In this document: positions 55,197-63,856 of the stretch, piece after piece | Layout: each line of letters opens with the position of its first letter | How positions within the stretch are numbered: position 1 is the stretch's first letter | Notes under the pieces: generated by a model | Told to the model about the DNA's origin: nothing | What the model saw: only the letters and a program-made list of their open reading frames with translations | Databases searched by the model: none | Assembly (NCBI RefSeq): GCF_016937615.1 | Contig: NZ_JAFHKI010000016.1 | Span: 62,001-126,000 of the forward strand | Source of the DNA: Pseudomonas lactucae | GTDB taxonomy: Bacteria; Pseudomonadota; Gammaproteobacteria; Pseudomonadales; Pseudomonadaceae | Direction of reading: 5' to 3' | Length of the DNA: 64,000 nt | Translations under genes and position numbers: made by a program

Positions 55197-57254
55197 TCAG
55201 GCATCCGGCACCGCCTGGTAAGGCGCTTCCTTGTCGGTGCGTTCCTGGGTGCCCCATGCAGCAATACCAACCTTTAGTGCAAAGAACAAAATACTGAACA
55301 CCACCGCCAGGAACAGCGCCGTCAGCGTTGCGTTGGTGTAGGCGTTGTAGATCACGTGTTGCATCTGATCCAGGCTCTTGGCCGGTGCCAGTACCTGCCC
55401 ATTGGCGACCGCATCGCTGTATTTTCTAGCCAGGGCCAGGAAGCCGATCGCGGGGTTGGCGTCGAACAGCTTGATGAAGCCCGCGGTGGTAGTGCAGATC
55501 AGCAGCCAGACCGCCGGCAGCATAGTCACCCAGATGTAGCGTTGGCGTTTCATTTTGATCAGCACAACGGTTGCCAGCATCAGCGCGATACCTGCCAGCA
55601 TTTGGTTGGAGATACCGAACAGCGGCCACAAGGTGTTGATGCCGCCCAGTGGGTCGATCACGCCCTGGTACAGCAGATAACCCCACATCGCCACACAACC
55701 GGCAGTCGCGATCAGGTTGGCGGTCCAGGATTCGGTGCGTTTGAGCGCCGGCACGAAGGAACCCAGCAGGTCCTGCAGCATGAAGCGACCGGCACGGGTA
55801 CCGGCATCGACCGCCGTCAGGATGAACAGCGCTTCGAACAGGATCGCAAAGTGGTACCAGAACGCCATGGTGTTTTCACCCGGCAGCAGTTGGTGCAGGA
55901 TCTGCGCGATGCCTACCGCCAGCGTCGGCGCGCCGCCGGCTCTGGCCAGAATCGTGGTCTCACCGATGTCGTGGGCGACCGCGTGCAGAGCGTCCGGCGT
56001 GATCGCGAAGCCCCAGCTAGTGATAGTTTGCGCGACGGTTACCGCATCAGCGCCGACGACAGCGGCCGGACTGTTCATGGCGAAATACACGCCCGGCTCG
56101 ATCACCGAGGCCGCAACCATCGCCATGATCGCCACGAATGATTCCATCAACATGCCGCCATAACCGATGTAACGGGCGTGCCCTTCGCTGGCCAACAGCT
56201 TGGGCGTGGTGCCCGAGGCAATCAGCGCATGGAAACCGGAGACCGCACCACAGGCGATGGTGATGAACAGGAACGGGAACAGGCCACCCTTCCACACAGG
56301 GCCGGTGCCGTCGGTAAACTGCGTCAACGCCGGCATTTTCAGGTCGGGCATGGTGATCAGGATGCCGATCGCCAACGCCACGATGGTGCCAATCTTGAGG
56401 AACGTCGACAGGTAGTCACGCGGTGCCAGGATCAGCCACACCGGCAGTACCGCCGCGACGAAGCCGTAACCGATCAGCATCCAGGTAATTTGAATGCCCG
56501 TGAAGGTAAAGGCCTTGGCCCAGACCGGATCAGCGGCAATTTGCCCGCCCAGCCAGATCGAACCCAGCAACAACACCACGCCGATGACCGAGATTTCACC
56601 GATGCGACCCGGGCGGATGTAGCGCATGTAGATGCCCATGAACATCGCGATCGGGATGGTCGCCATTACCGTGAAGATGCCCCATGGGCTCTCGGCCAGG
56701 GCCTTGACCACGATCAGCGCCAGCACCGCGAGGATGATGATCATGATCAGGAAACAGCCGAACAGCGCAATGGTGCCAGGAATGCGGCCCATTTCTTCAC
56801 GCACCATGTCGCCCAGCGAGCGGCCGTTGCGCCGCGTGGACATGAACAGCACCATAAAGTCCTGCACCGCCCCGGCCAGCACCACGCCGGCGATCAGCCA
56901 GAGCGTGCCGGGCAGGTAGCCCATTTGCGCCGCCAGTACCGGGCCGACCAAAGGGCCCGCGCCGGCAATCGCTGCAAAGTGGTGGCCGAACAGTACGTGT
57001 TTATTGGTGGGGACGAAGTCCAGGCCATCGTTGTTCACCACCGCCGGCGTGGCGCGACCAGGATCGAGCTGCATCACCTTGTTGGCGATAAACAGGCTGT
57101 AGTAACGATAGGCAACCAGATAGATAGCGACTGCCGCGACAACGATCCACAGTGCGTTGATCGCTTCGCCACGGCGCAAGGCCACGACACTCAGCGCAAA
57201 CGCACCCAGGACAGCCACGGCAAACCAGGCGAGGTGTTTAGCCATACGGTTCAT
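55197..57254 (-). CDS. cstA: Carbon-starvation CstA-family transporter (pyruvate/peptide uptake)
   Basis: 685 residues with about sixteen membrane helices; closely matches E. coli CstA throughout (FGHHFAAIAGAGPLVGPVLA, AGVVLAGAVQDFMVLF, GGINTLWPLFGISNQMLAG). The start at 57254 has AGGAGA at ideal spacing. Members take up pyruvate or peptides under carbon limitation. Divergent from a Cache histidine kinase/LuxR regulator pair that probably controls it. Confidence 0.92.
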   Translation of the reverse strand: MNRMAKHLAWFAVAVLGAFALSVVALRRGEAINALWIVVAAVAIYLVAYRYYSLFIANKVMQLDPGRATPAVVNNDGLDFVPTNKHVLFGHHFAAIAGAGPLVGPVLAAQMGYLPGTLWLIAGVVLAGAVQDFMVLFMSTRRNGRSLGDMVREEMGRIPGTIALFGCFLIMIIILAVLALIVVKALAESPWGIFTVMATIPIAMFMGIYMRYIRPGRIGEISVIGVVLLLGSIWLGGQIAADPVWAKAFTFTGIQITWMLIGYGFVAAVLPVWLILAPRDYLSTFLKIGTIVALAIGILITMPDLKMPALTQFTDGTGPVWKGGLFPFLFITIACGAVSGFHALIASGTTPKLLASEGHARYIGYGGMLMESFVAIMAMVAASVIEPGVYFAMNSPAAVVGADAVTVAQTITSWGFAITPDALHAVAHDIGETTILARAGGAPTLAVGIAQILHQLLPGENTMAFWYHFAILFEALFILTAVDAGTRAGRFMLQDLLGSFVPALKRTESWTANLIATAGCVAMWGYLLYQGVIDPLGGINTLWPLFGISNQMLAGIALMLATVVLIKMKRQRYIWVTMLPAVWLLICTTTAGFIKLFDANPAIGFLALARKYSDAVANGQVLAPAKSLDQMQHVIYNAYTNATLTALFLAVVFSILFFALKVGIAAWGTQERTDKEAPYQAVPDA

Positions 57255-57365
57255 TGCGTGTCTCCTGTCGACAGCTCTTGAGCTGCGACGATAATTTTTA
57301 TAATTGTGTCCGCCAGGCGGCGGTGGCTAATATCCGCGCACACCGCTAACAAATACATCCGCACT

Positions 57366-57387
57366 ACTACGCAGGCGTCTACGTAGT
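57366..57387. promoter_or_regulatory. Inverted repeat ACTACG-N10-CGTAGT between cstA and the kinase gene
   Basis: A perfect 6-bp inverted repeat with a 10-bp spacer lies 26 bp before the kinase start in the divergent promoter region. It is a candidate binding site for the LuxR-type response regulator; no direct support beyond position and symmetry. Confidence 0.4.
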
Positions 57388-57412
57388 TTTACTGAGACGC
57401 ACGGGAGTCGCG

Positions 57413-58780
57413 ATGCAACTCAAACATAAAATCGTCGCACTCGGGATACTGCCGTTAGTGTTGGCCATCGCGGTTATTTGCGCGTTGGTCATCTCCTTGA
57501 ATAGCCAGTTAGGTGACCAGCAAGCCCGTCTGATTGAAGACAGTATCCTGGCCAGCAAACGCGCAGAACTGAAAAACTACGTAGCCATGGCGCAAAGCCT
57601 GATCGCGCCGCTGTATAACGACGGCGCAGGCGACGAGCAGGCGCAGCGCCAAGTGCTTGAGGAACTGCGCAAGCTGAGCTTTGGCATCAACGGTTACTTC
57701 TTCGTTTACGACCACGCGGGTCGCAGCCTGATGCATGCGCGTCAGTCGGAATTGGTGGGGCAGTACCTGTGGGACATGAAAGACCCGCACGGGTTGCCCG
57801 TCATCCAGGCCCTGTTCAAAAGCGCCCGATCCGGTGAAGGTTTTCAGCGTTACGCCTGGAACAAACCCTCCTCCGGCCAGGTCACCGACAAGCTCGCTTA
57901 TGTGATCATGCTGGACCGCTGGGGCTGGATGCTCGGCACCGGCATTTACCTGGAGGATGTCGAGCGCGCCACTCAGCAGGCCCGCGACGAAGTGGCCCAG
58001 GGCATCCGCAAAACGATGCTGGCCATTGCCGTCGTGGCGTTGGTGGCGGTGCTGCTGGTATTCGCCGGCGGCATGGCGCTCAACGTCAGTGAGCACCGCC
58101 TGGCCGACAAAAAACTGCAGCGCCTGAACCGGCGTATCGTCAGCCTGCAGGAAGAAGAACGCGCCCGCGTTTCCCGCGAGTTGCACGACGGTATCAGTCA
58201 GTTGCTGGTTTCGATCAAATTCCAGTTCGAACTGGCCGGGCATGTGCTTGAGGGGCCGGAGCCGAGCAAGGGCCTGGTAATTCTCAGGGAAGCCACGCAG
58301 CGGCTGGGGAGCGCGATTGGCGAAGTGCGCAGCATCTCCCACGACCTGCGCTCTTCACTGCTGGACACCCTGGGCCTGCCGGCCGCCATCGATCAGCTTG
58401 CCGGGGAGTTTGAACAACGCAGCGGCCTGGTAGTGAGCTGTGAATGTGAGGGCATCGATTACCCACTGCCGCAAGGGGTGGCAGACGCATTATTTCGGAT
58501 CCTGCAGGAAGGCTTGATGAATATTGAGCGGCATGCCCACGCCACGCACGTCTCGATCACCCTGCTGGCGACGGACCTGGAGTTGAAGTTGACGATCATG
58601 GATGACGGCGTCGGGTTCAACGTGCTCCAGGTACTGCGCCGCCACAATGGTATTGGCCTGCGCAATATCCGCGAGCGCGCCGAGCATTTGGAGGGGCAGC
58701 TGCAGCTGACTTCAGCGCCAGGCAGAACCACACTGGACGTCCTGTTACCGATGAAAAAACCCGGCAACAATACCGTTTGA
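57413..58780 (+). CDS. Cache-domain sensor histidine kinase (NarX/HisKA_3 type)
   Basis: 455 residues. Helices at 6-28 and 201-222 flank a periplasmic single-Cache domain (about 30-195, with GYFFVYDHAGRSLMH and WGWMLGTGIYLEDV), then a HisKA_3 dimerisation domain with phosphate-accepting His258 (SRELHDGISQ) and an ATPase domain (DDGVGF, GIGLRNIRERAEHL). Single-Cache kinases next to CstA/BtsT or monocarboxylate carriers sense pyruvate or other small acids. GGGAG lies upstream of the ATG. Confidence 0.88.
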   Translation: MQLKHKIVALGILPLVLAIAVICALVISLNSQLGDQQARLIEDSILASKRAELKNYVAMAQSLIAPLYNDGAGDEQAQRQVLEELRKLSFGINGYFFVYDHAGRSLMHARQSELVGQYLWDMKDPHGLPVIQALFKSARSGEGFQRYAWNKPSSGQVTDKLAYVIMLDRWGWMLGTGIYLEDVERATQQARDEVAQGIRKTMLAIAVVALVAVLLVFAGGMALNVSEHRLADKKLQRLNRRIVSLQEEERARVSRELHDGISQLLVSIKFQFELAGHVLEGPEPSKGLVILREATQRLGSAIGEVRSISHDLRSSLLDTLGLPAAIDQLAGEFEQRSGLVVSCECEGIDYPLPQGVADALFRILQEGLMNIERHAHATHVSITLLATDLELKLTIMDDGVGFNVLQVLRRHNGIGLRNIRERAEHLEGQLQLTSAPGRTTLDVLLPMKKPGNNTV

Positions 58781-58809
58781 TGACGTCACCAAACAGGAAA
58801 AACACATTG

Positions 58810-59451
58810 ATGAAAGTGCCAGGTCGCATACGTATTGGATTGGTCGACGACCACTCGCTGGTTCGCGACGGCATCAAAGCGTTGCTCGCCATCGTGGACA
58901 CCGTCGAGGTGATCGGCGAGGCCGAGAACGGTCACGAGGCGCTCAATCTGGTCGAACAGTGCCAACCGGACCTGTTGCTGGTGGATATCGGTTTGAAGGA
59001 CATGAACGGCCTTGAACTGACTCGCCGGCTCAAACAACATTCGCCTGCGCTCAAGATTCTAATGCTCAGCATGTACGACAATTTCGAATACGTGAGCGAA
59101 TCCATTCGCTGCGGTGCCAGTGGTTATGTGCTGAAAAACTCCCCTTCAAGGGAAATCATCGCGGCCATTGAAGCCATCGCCAGTGGCGGCACCTTTTACA
59201 GTGCAGACATCGCGCAAAAGCTCATCGCCGATAAAGACACCGACAAAGAACTGACCCCTCGCGAAAGCGAGGTTTTGTACAAGATGGTTCAAGGCATGAA
59301 CAACAAAGAGATGGCCCGCGATCTGGACATCAGCGTGCGCACCGTTGAAACCCATCGGCTCAGTATTCGGCGCAAACTCAACATCGACAAACCAGCAGCG
59401 TTGGCGAAATACGCACTGGACCACGGGCTCGTCTCGCGCAGTCGAGAATGA
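58810..59451 (+). CDS. LuxR/NarL-family response regulator
   Basis: 213 residues from ATG 58810 (an ATG at 58780 overlapping the kinase stop is the alternative). The receiver domain has phosphate-accepting Asp59 (LLLVDIGLKD) and the C-terminal LuxR helix-turn-helix has ELTPRESEVLYKMVQGMNNK and SVRTVETHRLSIRRKL. It is the cognate partner of the Cache kinase and the likely activator of cstA. Confidence 0.88.
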   Translation: MKVPGRIRIGLVDDHSLVRDGIKALLAIVDTVEVIGEAENGHEALNLVEQCQPDLLLVDIGLKDMNGLELTRRLKQHSPALKILMLSMYDNFEYVSESIRCGASGYVLKNSPSREIIAAIEAIASGGTFYSADIAQKLIADKDTDKELTPRESEVLYKMVQGMNNKEMARDLDISVRTVETHRLSIRRKLNIDKPAALAKYALDHGLVSRSRE

Positions 59452-59467
59452 ACATCGCAGCCCCGAG

Positions 59468-60442
59468 CTACAGGCCCTGTGCCGATGCGCGCACGTCGCT
59501 GGGTGTGCGCCCATAGTGCGACTTGAAGGCCCTGGCGAAATGCGCCTGGCTGGTGAACCCGTGGCGGTAGGCAACTTCAGCAATATCCAGCCCGCAACCC
59601 TGCGACTGGCTTAGCAGACGGAACGCGCCCTGCAAGCGTTTTTCCAGAATAAACCGATGGGGCTGCGTATCTTCCAGGGCAAACAGCCTGGCCAGGTGTC
59701 GGGTGGAAACCCCGGTTTGAAGCGCCACCCGCTCGCAGCTCAAGGCAGGGTCGGCCAGTTGCTCAAGGATGCATTGCTTGGCGGCCAACAGGTAGGACGC
59801 ACTGAGGGCGTTGATTCGGCGATTACCCATCTGGCCGGCGATGATAGTGCCCAACAGGTCGAGGGCATCCTCTTGATAGCTGTCGGCCCCTTGGCTGAGC
59901 GGCCGCTCGAAAAAACCGCCAGTGCGCTCACTCAACGTGCGCAGCAGTAACCGTTGGGTACCGGTGTGTGCGCTGATCTTCACTGCATTGTCAAAGCGGC
60001 GCAGACAGTGGGAGGCGAACACGTCTTGAGGAATATCGAAGATGAATTTGTGCATCGAGCCGGAGAAACCAAACAAGTAAGGTTTGTCGGTGCGATACAC
60101 CATCATCTCGCCCGGTTCCAGCAGATGGCAGTTGCCGTTCTGAAAGAAAAACGACGCGCTGCCCATGACCAGCGATACGAAGACCGACTCCTTGGGCACC
60201 GTGCGAACCATTGAGCCGTCACGCTCGATGACGTGTTGGTTACCGACAATATGCGCCACCCGCAGACGGTCCAGGCTCAGGTTGTCCTCCCGCGCGCTGA
60301 ATCCGGTTTCGCTGAAGGAAGAGCACTTCAGGCCGACCAGTGTCGAGGCGTTGTACTGCTCCCAGAATGCCACGCGCTGATCCTGAGGAAGGTCGTCGGT
60401 ACTGGCACGCTGAGTATCGAGCAAGGGGGCGGATCGAGGCAT
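59468..60442 (-). CDS. AraC-family transcriptional regulator
   Basis: 324 residues from ATG 60442. An N-terminal sensor domain of the AraC-binding-like type (about 20-190) precedes two helix-turn-helix motifs (ALQTGVSTRHLARLF and IAEVAYRHGFTSQAHFARAF) with the closing GRTPSDVR. Regulators of this type control aromatic or amine catabolic genes. It is divergent from the cupin-MFS-porin-SDR cluster, so it is their probable activator. There is no clear ribosome-binding site; AATAATAA lies directly before the ATG. Confidence 0.88.
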   Translation of the reverse strand: MPRSAPLLDTQRASTDDLPQDQRVAFWEQYNASTLVGLKCSSFSETGFSAREDNLSLDRLRVAHIVGNQHVIERDGSMVRTVPKESVFVSLVMGSASFFFQNGNCHLLEPGEMMVYRTDKPYLFGFSGSMHKFIFDIPQDVFASHCLRRFDNAVKISAHTGTQRLLLRTLSERTGGFFERPLSQGADSYQEDALDLLGTIIAGQMGNRRINALSASYLLAAKQCILEQLADPALSCERVALQTGVSTRHLARLFALEDTQPHRFILEKRLQGAFRLLSQSQGCGLDIAEVAYRHGFTSQAHFARAFKSHYGRTPSDVRASAQGL

Positions 60443-60444
60443 TT

Positions 60445-60452
60445 TTATTATT
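60445..60452 (-). promoter_or_regulatory. Crc/Hfq-type motif before the AraC regulator
   Basis: Minus strand GAGAATAATAAAAATG: AATAATAA is an exact AANAANAA match within 3 to 10 bases of the start codon, where bound Hfq/Crc would block initiation. Confidence 0.5.
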
Positions 60453-60587
60453 CTCGTTTTTATTGACCGCTCGGCCCCGCGCAAGGCGGATTACGGGGCC
60501 CGCAGAGCCCCATTAACCGCCGACCCAGGCACGCTGTCAATCAATAGCCGATACAAAACCACAGCGACCGATGAACTGAAAACATCC

Positions 60588-60600
60588 GTCCGATACGGAC
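60588..60600. promoter_or_regulatory. Short palindrome in the araC/cupin divergent promoter
   Basis: GTCCG-ATA-CGGAC is a perfect 5-bp inverted repeat 84 bp before the cupin start, in the 241-bp intergenic region 60443-60683. It could be a regulator half-site pair; unproven. Confidence 0.3.
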
Positions 60601-60683
60601 AACAATCACGTCGGTTTCGATCAAATCGCCGCGTGTTTTTCCCCCTAGAGTGGGCCCTGTATTCCAACAATCAGAGGCCCAAC

Positions 60684-61217
60684 ATGCCCGAATTAGCCCG
60701 CAACGAATTTTGGAAAGACCTGCAGCCTATCGCGAACTGCTTCAAGCCCGACGCCAAGCCTGAGGTTTACCTGCCGAATGCCGCCAGTGATGATCTGCGG
60801 CTGTACGTGCCCTTCACCGAGACCGTTTCTTCGCGTCCCCTGTGGATCTCCCCCAGCGAAAACCGCTGGTGCGACATTTTGATGTCCAGCCGTGCAGGCC
60901 TGGTCAATCGCCACTACCACCCCCATGAAGTGTTCGCCTACACGCTGTCGGGCAAGTGGGGCTACCTGGAGCATGAGTGGACCGCCACGGCCGGCGACTT
61001 CGTCTATGAGACGCCCGGCGAAGGTCACACCCTGGTGGCCTATGAGCACGAGGAACCCATGCGCGTGTTTTTCATCGTCAAGGGGCCGCTGATCTGGCTC
61101 GACGATCAAGGCGAGTCCACCGGCTACTTCGACGTGCACTCCTACATTGCCCTGTGCCGTGAACATTACGAAAAGGTCGGCCTGGGGGCTGATGCAGTGG
61201 ACCGTCTGTTCCGTTAA
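60684..61217 (+). CDS. Cupin dioxygenase-like protein (2,4'-dihydroxyacetophenone dioxygenase type)
   Basis: 177 residues from ATG 60684 (AGAGG upstream). A single cupin barrel with the metal motif NRHYHPHEVFAYTLSGKWGY (His77, His79, and the following His/Glu) and the second-motif histidine in PGEGHTL. Length and sequence are like proteins annotated as 2,4'-dihydroxyacetophenone dioxygenase, which cleave an aryl-CO/CH2OH C-C bond. Other cupin enzymes are possible. It heads a plus-strand unit with a transporter, porin and SDR, so it is probably the key enzyme of a small catabolic cluster. Confidence 0.7.
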   Translation: MPELARNEFWKDLQPIANCFKPDAKPEVYLPNAASDDLRLYVPFTETVSSRPLWISPSENRWCDILMSSRAGLVNRHYHPHEVFAYTLSGKWGYLEHEWTATAGDFVYETPGEGHTLVAYEHEEPMRVFFIVKGPLIWLDDQGESTGYFDVHSYIALCREHYEKVGLGADAVDRLFR

Positions 61218-61240
61218 ACCCCGTGCTACGGAGAACCACC

Positions 61241-62482
61241 ATGGCTCACAACAATAATAAAGCCAGTTATGAGAATACCCTGCTCTGCGTGTTGTTCCTG
61301 ACGTTCGGTTTTGTGTTTTTCGACCGCCTTGCCCTGTCCTTCCTGTTTCCGTTCATGGCTAAAGACCTGCAACTGAGTAACAGCCACCTCGGCATGTTGT
61401 CTTCGGTGCTCGCATTGGCTTGGGCCATTTCGGGCACATTGGTCGGTGCGTGGTCAGATCGCCGAGGGGTGCGTAAACCGCTGCTGATTGCGGCGGTTAT
61501 TCTGTTTTCCCTGTGCTCGGCCCTCTCGGGGCTGGTCTCGGGATTTCTCAGTCTGTTGCTGTTTCGCGGCATCATGGGGTTGGCCGAGGGGCCGATCCTG
61601 CCGTTGTCCCAATCGATGATGGTGGAGGCGTCATCGCCGCATCGCCGGGGCCTGAACATGGGCTTGCTGCAAGGCTCGGCAGCGGGTCTGTTGGGCGCGG
61701 TGATCGGCCCGCCGGTGTTGATCGCCCTGGCCGAAGCCTATGGCTGGCGGCATGCGTTCATTGTATCGCTGCTGCCCGGGCTGCTGATTGCCTGGTTCAT
61801 CTGGCGCTATGTGCGTCAGGATGAACCCCACCAGGCTCCGGCAACTAATGCCAAACCCACCGGGCACCGGCTGGCATTGCTCAAGAGCCGCAACATCGTG
61901 CTGTGCACATTGATCAGTTGCGTGTTTCTGACATGGTTCGTGATCCTGATCTCCTTTACCCCGACGTTTCTGGTCAGCGTCCGCGGTTACAGCGCGCCGA
62001 GCATGGGCACGATCATGAGCTGCCTGGGTGCGGCATGGGTTGTATGGGGATTTGTGGTGCCGAGCATTTCCGACCGTATCGGCCGCCGTCCGACGCTGGT
62101 GCTGTTCTCGCTGGTTGCTGCCTGCTGCCCGATAGCCCTGCTATTCGCGCCTTCGCCGATGATACTCGGCATGCTGATGGTGCTCACCTTCACCGGGCTT
62201 GGCTGCTTCACGCTGTTCATGTCCACCATTCCGGCTGAAACCGTCCCGCGTGAAGTCATGGCTACGGCGCTGGGCATGATCATGGGCGTTGGCGAACTGG
62301 TGGGAGGGTTCGTGGCGCCGACCATTGCCGGGTTCGCCGCCGATCAGTTCGGGTTGTCGATTGTGATGTGGATCTCCTGCGGCGGCGCCTTGTTGGCAGC
62401 AGGGCTGTCCCTGCTGCTCAAGGAAACCGCGCCTGGCGTGCTGCAACGCCGATCAATGCAAGCCTGCACACAGCGTGCGTGA
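61241..62482 (+). CDS. MFS transporter (anion/aromatic-acid symporter type)
   Basis: 413 residues from ATG 61241 (GGAG upstream), twelve membrane helices, with the MFS motif GAWSDRRGVRKPL between helices 2 and 3. The family contains aromatic-acid and sugar-acid proton symporters. Codons 4-7 encode NNNK with AACAATAATAA, an internal Crc/Hfq-type site. It follows the cupin gene by 23 bp and probably imports its substrate. Confidence 0.87.
   Translation: MAHNNNKASYENTLLCVLFLTFGFVFFDRLALSFLFPFMAKDLQLSNSHLGMLSSVLALAWAISGTLVGAWSDRRGVRKPLLIAAVILFSLCSALSGLVSGFLSLLLFRGIMGLAEGPILPLSQSMMVEASSPHRRGLNMGLLQGSAAGLLGAVIGPPVLIALAEAYGWRHAFIVSLLPGLLIAWFIWRYVRQDEPHQAPATNAKPTGHRLALLKSRNIVLCTLISCVFLTWFVILISFTPTFLVSVRGYSAPSMGTIMSCLGAAWVVWGFVVPSISDRIGRRPTLVLFSLVAACCPIALLFAPSPMILGMLMVLTFTGLGCFTLFMSTIPAETVPREVMATALGMIMGVGELVGGFVAPTIAGFAADQFGLSIVMWISCGGALLAAGLSLLLKETAPGVLQRRSMQACTQRA
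61250..61260 (+). promoter_or_regulatory. Crc/Hfq-type motif inside the first codons of the MFS gene
   Basis: AACAATAATAA holds two overlapping AANAANAA matches at codons 4 to 7 of the MFS gene, a position seen in known Crc/Hfq targets. Confidence 0.45.
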
Positions 62483-62517
62483 TCCGGGATCACCACGCTC
62501 CTGCATTTACTCATCAC

Positions 62518-62528
62518 AACAACAATAA
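62518..62528 (+). promoter_or_regulatory. Crc/Hfq-type motif before the OprB-type porin gene
   Basis: AACAACAATAA holds two overlapping AANAANAA matches, ending 15 bases before the ATG at 62544. Confidence 0.5.
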
Positions 62529-62543
62529 AATGAGTCTCAGACC

Positions 62544-63812
62544 ATGCACCCTACTCTTCGTTTGTGCGCGTTTTTGTTCCTGGCGTTTACCTACCCCCCA
62601 GCTTGGGCACAGGACCGTGAAGGTCCACTGGCCGGCCTGGGCGAGCAATTGGCCGGCTACGGCATCCAGCCCCATGTGCAATTCACCAGCCTGTCGATGA
62701 AAAACCTCGACACCGGCCCGCGCCCCTACAGTTTCGGCAACAGTGGCGACCTCTATATCGGTGCCGACGTTAACCTCGCCACGCTCGGTGGCCTGGACGG
62801 CGCAGCCCTGCATGTCGAACAGACCGTCTTTATCCTCGATAACGGCACCGGCCAGCCTACCGCAAACAAATGGCAAGGTGCTGCCGGCAGCTATTTCGCA
62901 GGCGCGCCGCTGCACAACGACATCGCCAGCAACCAGCTAAGCCTGTTGACCTACGAACAGAAATGGCTCGATGGCCAGCTTGATATGCACATCGGCCGGA
63001 CCAACGGCCGGCGCTACTTCTACATCTATAACTGCGAAACGGCGGTCACCTGCACCGACCCGATCCTGGACGCATCAAGCGGCATGCTGCCACCGCCCTT
63101 CGGTGCCTGGGGTGGCTACCTCAAGTATCAGGTGAGCCCAAGCGTTTACGTGCACGCCGGTGCATTCGAATCCAACCCGGTGGATTACCTGAAAAAGCGC
63201 AAAGGCTTGGATTTCAGCACCGACGACGCGAGTGGCACCAGCTTTCTGGTGGGTCTGGGCAGCAAGCCCGGCGATGACACTACCCAGTACGAATTGAATG
63301 CGTACTTCAACTCTTCCAGGCAGGTCGACCCGCTGACGGGCGCCAGCGACCACGGCACCGCCGGCGGCTTCTTCAAGTTTCGCCAGACCCTGTGGCGCGG
63401 CGGGCAACAAGGCCTGCAGGTATTCGGTTCACTGTCAGCAGCGGCCGATAATAAACAACCTTTCAGCCATTTCGCCGAAGCCGGTCTGACTTACCTGGCG
63501 CCCTTTGATCGAGCGCAGGACAAGCTCAATCTCAAAACCAGCTACCTGCAAGTCAATTCCCATCAATTGCAGTTCCAGCAACGCCTGCGCACGGCGGCCG
63601 GTGGCGATCCGGAATTGGGCGAGCGCAATGTGTACGCCGTGGAAGCCAACGGCCATTTTGCCCTGACTCGCAACCTGTCCATCGAACCGAGCATCCAATA
63701 CATCATCAACCCGGACAATTTCTACAACCCAGGCGCGACGCAATTGAGCAACAACGGGTTCGTGGTGGGCCTGCAAGTGGCGCTGGATATCGGCTCGGTA
63801 CTGGGCCTGTGA
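62544..63812 (+). CDS. OprB-family carbohydrate-selective-type porin
   Basis: 422 residues with a signal peptide cut after AWA (residue 22). The barrel has the family's features: GIQPHVQFTSLSMKNL, DMHIGRTNGRRYF, IEPSIQYIINPDNF and a C-terminal strand ending in VLGL. It forms an outer-membrane pore, here probably for the cluster's substrate. An ATG at 62530 is out of frame and rejected; the ribosome-binding site is weak, with a Crc/Hfq-type tract in front. Confidence 0.85.
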   Translation: MHPTLRLCAFLFLAFTYPPAWAQDREGPLAGLGEQLAGYGIQPHVQFTSLSMKNLDTGPRPYSFGNSGDLYIGADVNLATLGGLDGAALHVEQTVFILDNGTGQPTANKWQGAAGSYFAGAPLHNDIASNQLSLLTYEQKWLDGQLDMHIGRTNGRRYFYIYNCETAVTCTDPILDASSGMLPPPFGAWGGYLKYQVSPSVYVHAGAFESNPVDYLKKRKGLDFSTDDASGTSFLVGLGSKPGDDTTQYELNAYFNSSRQVDPLTGASDHGTAGGFFKFRQTLWRGGQQGLQVFGSLSAAADNKQPFSHFAEAGLTYLAPFDRAQDKLNLKTSYLQVNSHQLQFQQRLRTAAGGDPELGERNVYAVEANGHFALTRNLSIEPSIQYIINPDNFYNPGATQLSNNGFVVGLQVALDIGSVLGL

Positions 63813-63856
63813 GCATGCGGTTTGAATAACACTTTTACTCAGTTCATGAGGTAACG

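Noticed and set aside
56178-57281. 367-codon plus-strand open frame
   Set aside because: Antisense to cstA, whose protein matches E. coli CstA along its length.
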